Position numbers and translations under genes: made by a program. This document shows positions 5,014-6,377 of a DNA stretch of 6,377 bases, piece after piece. The DNA is from Tidjanibacter sp. Lineage in GTDB: Bacteria; Bacteroidota; Bacteroidia; Bacteroidales; Rikenellaceae. Where the stretch lies: contig JAGBYS010000047.1 in assembly GCA_017628675.1 (NCBI GenBank), forward strand, positions 1 to 6,377. The letters are read 5' to 3'. The notes beneath the pieces are model-generated. The model was not told where the DNA came from and searched no databases. It saw nothing but the letters and a program-made list of their open reading frames with translations. How positions within the stretch are numbered: position 1 is the stretch's first letter; the number at the start of each line of letters is the position of its first letter.

Positions 5014-6377
5014 ATGAAACCTATTCTCCGACTTCTTATGACTATGGTGCCGCTGCTTCTGGCGGCGTGTAGCATCACTCCAGAGGACGAGCTTAATGTG
5101 GCTCTTCTGGAACTCGACAAGGCCATAGGACTCCGCACCGAGCTGAGCGCCCTCAAAAATGAGCGCATAGCCCTAAATCGCAAGGCACTGGAGAGAAACA
5201 CCCTCTCCTACAAGGAGCGTATGGAGATTATGGAGGGGCTCATTGACGAGTATGACAAGTACCAACTCGACTCGACAATCCAGTGGACCTGGCGAGCTAT
5301 CGATCTGGCCACACAACACAACGACCACAAGAAGGCCGAGCAACTGCGACTCCGCACCTCACAAATCTACTCAGCTGCAGGCTTCTACGGCGAGGCCGAG
5401 GCCATCCTCCGCACCACCGACACCCTCTCGATGACCCCCGAGGAGAGGCGCAACTACTATCGTGCGGCCCACGCCTACTACCGCGAGTTGCGTGAGTATT
5501 CGGCCGAAAACATCATAAAGGAGAGCTCGGCAAAGATGGAGGAGATCTTTATGAGCCGCCTGATTGCCACCGAGAGCGACCACCTTGAGCGCCACAAACT
5601 ACTGTGCATCAAGTATAGCAACATCTCCGACTGGGAGGGTATGGCCAGGGAGCTGGAACAGATACTCCCCACCCTCTCGCCCGAGAGTCAGGAGTTTGCC
5701 CTCTACTCCTACTTCAAGGCACTGAGCGTGGGCGACGGCAGGAGCACAACCGAGGAGTATATGACCCATCTGGCACGCTCGGCAAGGGCCGATATGCGCA
5801 GCTGCACCCGTGACCACGCATCGCTGTGTATGCTCTCCGAGATACTCTTCTATCGTGGCGACATCACCCGCGCATTCCAATACATACAGATTGCAATGAA
5901 CGACGCCTCGTTCTACAACTCGCGCCTGCGCCCCTGGCAGGTGGCCTCGCTAATGCCCGTCATCGAGAAGAGCTACAGCGACAAGGTGCAGGCACAACAG
6001 ACCGTGCTGACCAGCAGCGTCATCATCATCTCCATTCTGACCGTTGTAATTCTCTTCTTCCTGATGCTACAGCGTCGCAAGAATCGCGAGATACGCCAGG
6101 CCAAAGTGCAGCTCGAGGAGATGAACGGCCAGCTGGGCGAATACATCTCGCGCCTGTCGGAGCAGAACGCCAAGGAGCACGCCCTGTCGGCCGAGTTGGT
6201 GGAGGCCAACGCCGTGAAGGAGCAGTACATAGGCCTCTTCCTGGTCATCTGCTCCAACTACATCGACCAGTTCAAATCGTTCCACAACAAGGTGCGCAAA
6301 CGCCTCTCCAAGGGTGCCATCGAGTCGCTCCAGAACGAGCTCGACGCCTCGCCCTTCTTTGAGGATGCCGAGAGGGA
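5014..6377 (+). CDS. DUF6377-type TPR membrane regulator, 3' end cut by window
   Basis: The frame stays open from ATG 5014 to the window edge (454 codons plus 2 nt). Residues 1-19 form a signal peptide ending LLLAAC, so Cys19 may be lipidated. Residues about 25-325 are almost all helical with TPR-like helix pairs (for example 105-135, 145-165, 265-297), preceded by a charged helix (25-90) of the LLELDKAI / YKERMEIMEGLIDEYDKY type that opens DUF6377 proteins. Residues 331-352 form one hydrophobic membrane span, followed by QRRK as a cytoplasmic anchor, then a coiled-coil-like segment (356-400) and KEQYIGLFLVICSNYIDQF (402-420), a strong DUF6377 hallmark. As I recall, full-length relatives run to about 500-550 residues and end in a helix-turn-helix-like region, which is missing here only because the window stops. 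Inferred role: periplasmic sensing linked to cytoplasmic DNA binding. Its ligand and targets are unknown. Confidence 0.85.
   Translation, partial: MKPILRLLMTMVPLLLAACSITPEDELNVALLELDKAIGLRTELSALKNERIALNRKALERNTLSYKERMEIMEGLIDEYDKYQLDSTIQWTWRAIDLATQHNDHKKAEQLRLRTSQIYSAAGFYGEAEAILRTTDTLSMTPEERRNYYRAAHAYYRELREYSAENIIKESSAKMEEIFMSRLIATESDHLERHKLLCIKYSNISDWEGMARELEQILPTLSPESQEFALYSYFKALSVGDGRSTTEEYMTHLARSARADMRSCTRDHASLCMLSEILFYRGDITRAFQYIQIAMNDASFYNSRLRPWQVASLMPVIEKSYSDKVQAQQTVLTSSVIIISILTVVILFFLMLQRRKNREIRQAKVQLEEMNGQLGEYISRLSEQNAKEHALSAELVEANAVKEQYIGLFLVICSNYIDQFKSFHNKVRKRLSKGAIESLQNELDASPFFEDAER

Noticed and set aside
1..6377. CRISPR array, tRNA, rRNA, transposase or toxin-antitoxin genes
   Set aside because: No spaced direct repeats of the right size, no cloverleaf or rRNA sequence, and no protein with such motifs was seen in any frame.

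Overview
The window comes from a Bacteroidota genome, most likely a gut Bacteroidales species. Three things point there: lipoprotein genes with acidic residues after the lipidated cysteine, domain families largely confined to this phylum (fimbrillin-like, BACON-like, DUF6377), and promoters matching the Bacteroidota TTTG / TAnnTTTG consensus rather than the TTGACA / TATAAT type. The moderately high GC coding style, with many GCC, CTC and GAG codons, would suit Alistipes or another Rikenellaceae, but that genus guess is inference.

Layout: 1-248 is non-coding and repeat-rich. It holds a tandem heptamer array (11-44), a 2-nt-loop inverted repeat (65-80), a 14-bp hairpin (82-111) and a large nested inverted repeat (140-236). 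On the minus strand, 2129-249 encodes a 626-aa lipoprotein with Ig-like N-terminal modules and a C-terminal CotH-type atypical kinase domain. A 218-bp gap (2130-2347) contains a GC-rich hairpin with a U-rich tail, a probable terminator for the next gene. Also on the minus strand, 4723-2348 encodes a 791-aa lipoprotein with a fimbrillin-like N-terminal part and four BACON-like modules. A 290-bp divergent control region (4724-5013) follows. On the plus strand, 5014 to the window end encodes the first 454 residues of a membrane-spanning TPR protein of the DUF6377 type, a probable one-component membrane regulator cut by the window edge.

Working picture, partly inferred: the two minus-strand genes make cell-envelope lipoproteins, one a multidomain adhesin-like or binding protein and the other a secreted kinase-like protein. 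The divergent DUF6377 protein would sense something in the periplasm and may control this locus through the shared 290-bp region. Each protein belongs to a recognisable family. What may be new is the combination (an extracytoplasmic CotH kinase beside a fimbrillin-BACON lipoprotein and a membrane regulator) and the structured non-coding repeat element at 65-236.
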